Assembly (NCBI GenBank): GCA_041479575.1
Contig: JBGOYH010000006.1
Coordinates: 1-32,812 of the forward strand
Direction: 5' to 3'
Length of the DNA stretch: 32,812 nucleotides
Source of the DNA: DASPPK01 sp041479575
Lineage (GTDB): Archaea; Thermoproteota; Bathyarchaeia; Bathyarchaeales; Bathycorpusculaceae
How positions within the stretch are numbered: position 1 is the stretch's first letter; every line of letters begins with the position of its first letter. The position numbers and the translations under genes are program-made. The notes beneath the pieces were generated by a model that searched no databases, was not told the origin of the DNA, and saw only the letters and a program-made list of their open reading frames with translations. Positions 29,510-32,812 of this stretch are shown piece by piece.

Positions 29510-30649
29510 ATGTGTCTTAGATTCGTCTTGATAGGTCTATTCCTCACCATATTCATGCTGGCCCTGACAGGTAGAATACAAGGTTTTGAAGCAGGCCAGG
29601 CGATTCACATCAAGTTGGACGGCCTCGTAGATCCTTCAACCGCCCCAATAGCCACCGAAGACAACGTCACCTACGTCATGACAGATAACGTGTACACCAC
29701 AGTGTCGATTGAACGGGACAACGTTGTCTTCAACGGCGCAAACCACAGCGTCTTGGGATCATCGGCTTTTGGCACGAACGGGATAGAGCTGAACGGAAGG
29801 ACAAACGTGACAATAATGAACACCAGCGTGGGCGAATTCTGGGAAGGCATCTACATCTCAAGTTCTTCAGACATCAACGTGAGTGGCAATTTCGTGACAG
29901 ATCATTATGACGGGATAGTAGTAATGTCCTCCACTAGTTGCACTGTTACGGCGAACAATGTGACGTTAAACTATAACGACGCCATTTACTTTGAAAATTG
30001 CACAAACCTGACAGCTAGTGGAAATCAGATACGCGGAAGCGACCTGACGAATCACGATTACGGCGCCACCGTGTACCTCTCTTCGAGCGGCACGATTCGG
30101 GGCAACTGGATATTTGACATAGAGTTCGGCATAGGGATCCAGAATTCAGAGAAAATTGAAGTGAGCGAAAATGACGTTTCGACTGTTAACCAGTACGCGC
30201 TTTGGCTTGCCAGCTCAAGCAACATCACTCTGTGGGAAAACAACGTCATCAACAATTCGATAGGCGTCTGGCTCTCAAGCTCATCAAACAACCTGTTCTA
30301 CCGGAACAATTTCGTCAACAATAGCGTCCAGGTTCAAGCCGGAGGCACAGTTAACGATTGGAACGGCAAGTATTCGAGAGCGGGTAATTATTGGAGCGAC
30401 TACAGCGACAAGGACTCTTACGGCGGACAGTCTCAAAATAAGACCGGAAGCGACGGAATCGGTGACACGCCCTATGTCATCAACGAAAAGAATCAAGACA
30501 ACTATCCCTTAATGCAGACTATTCCGGAATACTCCTCGATAATGATTGCAGCAGCGTTCATGATGTCGACTGCGCTTATAGTGTTCTGCAGAAGAAGCAT
30601 TCAAGATATTAGAAAAGCACGGTCTAACGCGGAGGATATGTGGTCTTGA
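29510..30649 (+). CDS. NosD-like parallel beta-helix surface protein
   Basis: The 379-residue protein has an N-terminal signal helix (about 1-24), then right-handed beta-helix (PbH1) repeats from about 60 to 270, visible as regular asparagine/serine turns such as NVTIMNTSVGEFWEGIYISS and NITLWENNVINNSIGVWLSS. The end of the helix has the characteristic cap NYWSDYSDKDSYGG and DGIGDTPYVINEKNQDNYPL. A C-terminal membrane helix follows IPEYSS, again a P-E-(F/Y) sorting-like motif. NosD itself helps copper insertion in nitrous oxide reductase, but in these archaea most such proteins are surface or polysaccharide-binding, so no copper function is inferred. Numerous N-x-S/T sequons suggest glycosylation. 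Confidence 0.88.
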   Translation: MCLRFVLIGLFLTIFMLALTGRIQGFEAGQAIHIKLDGLVDPSTAPIATEDNVTYVMTDNVYTTVSIERDNVVFNGANHSVLGSSAFGTNGIELNGRTNVTIMNTSVGEFWEGIYISSSSDINVSGNFVTDHYDGIVVMSSTSCTVTANNVTLNYNDAIYFENCTNLTASGNQIRGSDLTNHDYGATVYLSSSGTIRGNWIFDIEFGIGIQNSEKIEVSENDVSTVNQYALWLASSSNITLWENNVINNSIGVWLSSSSNNLFYRNNFVNNSVQVQAGGTVNDWNGKYSRAGNYWSDYSDKDSYGGQSQNKTGSDGIGDTPYVINEKNQDNYPLMQTIPEYSSIMIAAAFMMSTALIVFCRRSIQDIRKARSNAEDMWS

Positions 30650-31197
30650 GCAAAGCGGATAAGGTCCTGAAGAAGATCGAAGCGATGACTGAGAAGGAGT
30701 TCCTACCTATCATTGGACCCGTCAAGGGTCAGGTTCTTGTAAAGGTCATTCACGAGAAGAACCCGAAGCAGATCCTCGAGGTCGGCACTCTAATAGGATA
30801 TTCAGCGATTCTGATGGCGAAGGAACTTGACAGCGACGCCCAAATAACGTCGATTGAGATTCACGCGGAAGAGGCAAAAATCGCCCGAGAGAACATCAAG
30901 GAAGCCGACGTTCCTGCGAAAATAGAGGTGATCGTCGGCGACGCCCTCGAAGTGTTGCCCGACCTTCACAGCAAATTCGACATGATCTTCATTGACGCAG
31001 CCAAGGAAGAATACTTCAAGTATCTGAAGCTGATCGAGAATAAGCTTCACAAGGGAAGTGTGATTGTGGTCGATAACGCTGGCGTTTTTGCTGAGCAGAT
31101 GAAGGATTATCTGGATAACGTGAGGTCGTCGGGCAAGTACAAGAGCGAGTACTTCTCTTTCGGGGAAGACGGAGTCGAAGTGAGCGTCAAGCTGTAA
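30646..31197 (+). CDS. Class I SAM O-methyltransferase (COMT-like)
   Basis: The protein, about 183 residues, is cytoplasmic. Motifs: ILEVGTLIGYSAILMAKELD (SAM-binding loop), ITSIEIHAEEAKIARENIKE (ribose-binding acid), IVGDALEVLPDLHSKFDMIF and IDAAKEEYFKYLKLIENKLH, with the family's metal-ligand aspartates near 'FIDAAK' and 'VVDNAG'. These indicate a Mg-dependent catechol/caffeoyl O-methyltransferase relative of unknown substrate. GGAGG at 30631-30635 places TTG 30646 ten bases away; GTG at 30640 is only four away, so I favour TTG. It overlaps the NosD-like stop as TTGA. Confidence 0.9.
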   Translation: MSKADKVLKKIEAMTEKEFLPIIGPVKGQVLVKVIHEKNPKQILEVGTLIGYSAILMAKELDSDAQITSIEIHAEEAKIARENIKEADVPAKIEVIVGDALEVLPDLHSKFDMIFIDAAKEEYFKYLKLIENKLHKGSVIVVDNAGVFAEQMKDYLDNVRSSGKYKSEYFSFGEDGVEVSVKL

Positions 31198-31226
31198 CCA
31201 CGCGCTTAGCAAGATTCAATGGAACC

Positions 31227-31568
31227 TCATTTGGGTTTCGAATTTAAGACCAAATGGACTATGCTTTTCTCGACCATGTGATGCGGGTAGTAGCTTTCCT
31301 TAGCCTTCCTCAAGCCAGGGACACCTAAGTCTTGTTCCCTATTGACGAACATGAACTGTCCAAGCGCTTTTTGACAGAGCCATTGATTAATCAGCTGGTA
31401 TAACCATTCGATCTCTGGGTTAGCCTTTTCAAAATAGATGACGGCGGTGTCTTTGTTGAGTTGTTCTCCAAGCGTAAAGGTTTCAAGTTTTTCGTCGACG
31501 TAGATGGCTCCTCCAAAGATATTGAGGTGCTCAGAGTGTTCAAACGCGGTTTTGATGGCGCGCGCAAG
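31227..31568 (-). pseudogene. C-terminal remnant of a DUF2156 protein
   Basis: The minus-strand frame from 31568 to TGA at 31227 has no start and is closed by TGA just upstream. It encodes about 113 residues matching the C-terminal GNAT-like half of DUF2156: LNIFGGAIYVDEKLETFTLG, NKDTAVIYFEKANPEIEWLY, MFVNREQDLGVPGLRKAKES and YYPHHMVEK. The 'NREQDLG-PGLRKAK-SY-P' signature is unmistakable. The family (a phosphatidylglycerol lysyltransferase C-terminal-like domain) normally has about 290 residues, so the N-terminal 60 percent is missing. A different frame on the same strand is open across it but is not the coding one. Confidence 0.8.
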
Positions 31569-31952
31569 TCAGATATTGAGTACTGGGCATTCAACTGAGA
31601 CAGTTTCGTATTTCTTCGAAGTTTATAAACAGCGAGAAGACTCCCATCAGTCTTCACCCTCAACTATTCTTCTAACTCGGCCCAGATGTAATTCCTGTCC
31701 GTTCAACCATGGCAGCTTGAGAAAAGAAGGAGGTGTTGAGCAGTCGTCAGGCTCTGTCCCTGTTGTCCCTAGCTATGTGAGCTTCGAAGATGCGACGAAC
31801 GTCCAGAATTGACAAGAAGACGGCAAGAAATGCTTAGCACTCTGATGCAAAAGCTTCACAAGTGTAGATTTTTTCGGGCCGTGTCGCATCCGACATGTCG
31901 ATGAAAAGCGAACTGGAAGCCAGAGAGAATTGTGCCGCAAAGCATCAAGTCA
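31569..31952. other. Gene-poor interval with a small hairpin
   Basis: No convincing gene in 384 bases. The arms GAAGACT and AGTCTTC at 31636-31655 form a seven-base stem with a six-base loop. Short open frames on both strands lack support, although AAGGAGGTG at about 31728-31736 precedes a TTG opening only about 14 codons. This may be further decayed DNA upstream of the DUF2156 remnant. Confidence 0.4.
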
Positions 31953-32795
31953 TCAGGCACTTCCGCCGATTATCAACGAGACAATCACGGCTATTGCGAC
32001 TATAACAACTGTTTCGAGCAACGTTACTTTCCAGTGTACCTTTGACCTTTTAGAGCGATATCGCACCAGGAAAATGCCTACGACTGTTCCGACCAATGCA
32101 AGAGACACAACAAGGTCTAGCGGTTTCGGCAAAGTGAAATAGGCCATTATGGGCAGCATGCCAGCGAGAAAAGTCGTCGTTCCACATATTATCGCCGCGA
32201 ACAGGTTAGACCTACCTATCTCTTTGTGAAGAACGGCAAACAAATCCTTAACCAGCTTCAGCGATTTTTCGCGCTCCTGCTTGTCAGGAATATCGCTGAG
32301 ACTGTAATTCATCAGTGTTTGAAGAGTAATCATGTCGGCCAAATCTTCGGTTATTCCGCCGAGCACGAAGCTAGAGAAATTCGTTATAGCGACAGATGAC
32401 AGAGTCAGAAACGCAGCGAAAGCCGCGGCTTTGAGAGCCAAACCAGCGAAAAAAGCTGAAAGAATGACGACTAGTCCCGTTACTGAACCATCAACCAAGC
32501 CTGCAATAACCTCAAAAATAGGCTCCTTTTTCAAGAGCAAGCTTGCCCATTCTTTGCCCAACTTTGCACCCTGCTCGGTAAGATGCAGAGTTCCGCGATC
32601 ATCATGGATCAGTCCTTCAGTAACCATCTGGTCAAGGGTTTTGTCCAGATCACGCATCTCCACGCAAACGTGACCTGTGCAGACTTTGTCAATCTGCTGC
32701 TTCAACCAAGATTTCTGCACCTCGGTTCCTTTGCGAAGGTTGATGAGAACGATTACCCTTATGATGTCGGGCAATTCCTGAATTTCAAAAGACAA
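31953..32795 (-). CDS. VIT1/CCC1-family transporter with N-terminal winged-helix-like region
   Basis: The 280-residue protein has two parts. Residues 1-85 look like a winged-helix domain (RDLDKTLDQMVTEGLIHDDR then LTEQGAKLGKEW). Residues 90-280 hold about five membrane helices of VIT1/CCC1 type: GLVDGSVTGLVVILSAFFAG, VAITNFSSFVLGGITEDLAD, FLAGMLPIMAYFTLP and a final helix. The family exports or sequesters Fe2+/Mn2+. The N-terminal domain could sense metal or bind DNA; that fusion is not typical of yeast or plant members. The start is TTG at 32795 with GGTGA nine bases upstream. It is near the window edge but complete. Confidence 0.82.
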   Translation of the reverse strand: MSFEIQELPDIIRVIVLINLRKGTEVQKSWLKQQIDKVCTGHVCVEMRDLDKTLDQMVTEGLIHDDRGTLHLTEQGAKLGKEWASLLLKKEPIFEVIAGLVDGSVTGLVVILSAFFAGLALKAAAFAAFLTLSSVAITNFSSFVLGGITEDLADMITLQTLMNYSLSDIPDKQEREKSLKLVKDLFAVLHKEIGRSNLFAAIICGTTTFLAGMLPIMAYFTLPKPLDLVVSLALVGTVVGIFLVRYRSKRSKVHWKVTLLETVVIVAIAVIVSLIIGGSA

Positions 32796-32812
32796 ACCCG
32801 TCAGTCACCATA

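Noticed and set aside
31391..31663. A minus-strand 90-codon frame.
   Set aside because: It is a different frame of the DUF2156 remnant; the family motif is read in the other frame.
1..32812. CRISPR arrays or rRNA genes.
   Set aside because: No regularly spaced repeats with unique spacers and no rRNA-like conserved blocks were seen on either strand.

Overview
The window comes from an archaeon, most likely a Candidatus Bathyarchaeia (MCG) or close relative. This is inferred from an archaeal translation cluster (aIF2-beta, DUF424, aIF1A, RIO1 kinase, aDim2-type KH protein), a UPF0282 metallo-beta-lactamase-fold gene, secreted proteins ending in a P-E-(F/Y) motif plus a membrane helix, a dockerin-like remnant, TATA-type promoters, and a tRNA-His gene that encodes G-1, C73 and CCA. 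The species cannot be fixed from sequence reading alone.

Left arm (1-16.2 kb), chromosomal. Genes on the minus strand are a membrane-anchored helix-hairpin-helix protein, malic enzyme, a single-OB-fold ssDNA-binding protein preceded by a small SD-led ORF, a radical SAM enzyme, a secreted anchored protein, a methanogenesis-marker-8 (DUF2099) homologue, a DUF59/MIP18-type protein, both halves of glycine decarboxylase (gcvPB, gcvPA), a SAM methyltransferase and a CobO/BtuR corrinoid adenosyltransferase. The plus strand then carries the translation/ribosome-biogenesis operon at 11.4-13.9 kb. A decayed stretch follows (13.95-15.2 kb) and then UPF0282. Malic enzyme, glycine cleavage and corrinoid activation suit an anaerobe with folate- or methanopterin-linked C1 metabolism.

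Middle (16.3-27.05 kb): an integrated element of about 10.7 kb. It is bounded by exact 20-bp direct repeats; the left copy overlaps the 5' end of tRNA-His. Eleven or twelve tightly packed minus-strand genes run from a small protein and an AAA+ ATPase through a tail-tube-like protein, unknown proteins, a tail-assembly-chaperone-like protein, a tape-measure protein, three small coiled-coil proteins and an SPP1 gp7/Mu F-type protein to a tyrosine integrase that points at the tRNA. The distal end holds a wHTH-like gene, a divergent AbrB gene, a three-gene plus-strand operon and an ORF beginning inside the right att core. I see no terminase, portal, prohead protease or recognisable major capsid gene. 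The element is therefore either a degraded head-tail provirus, a satellite that borrows capsids, or a tail-module element of another kind. Several palindromes mark its control region and right end.

Right arm (27.1-32.8 kb), chromosomal: a Ca2+/cation antiporter, a frameshifted small membrane ORF, a secreted sulfite-oxidase-like molybdopterin protein, a NosD-like beta-helix surface protein, a class I O-methyltransferase, a DUF2156 C-terminal remnant and a VIT1/CCC1 transporter with an N-terminal winged-helix-like region.
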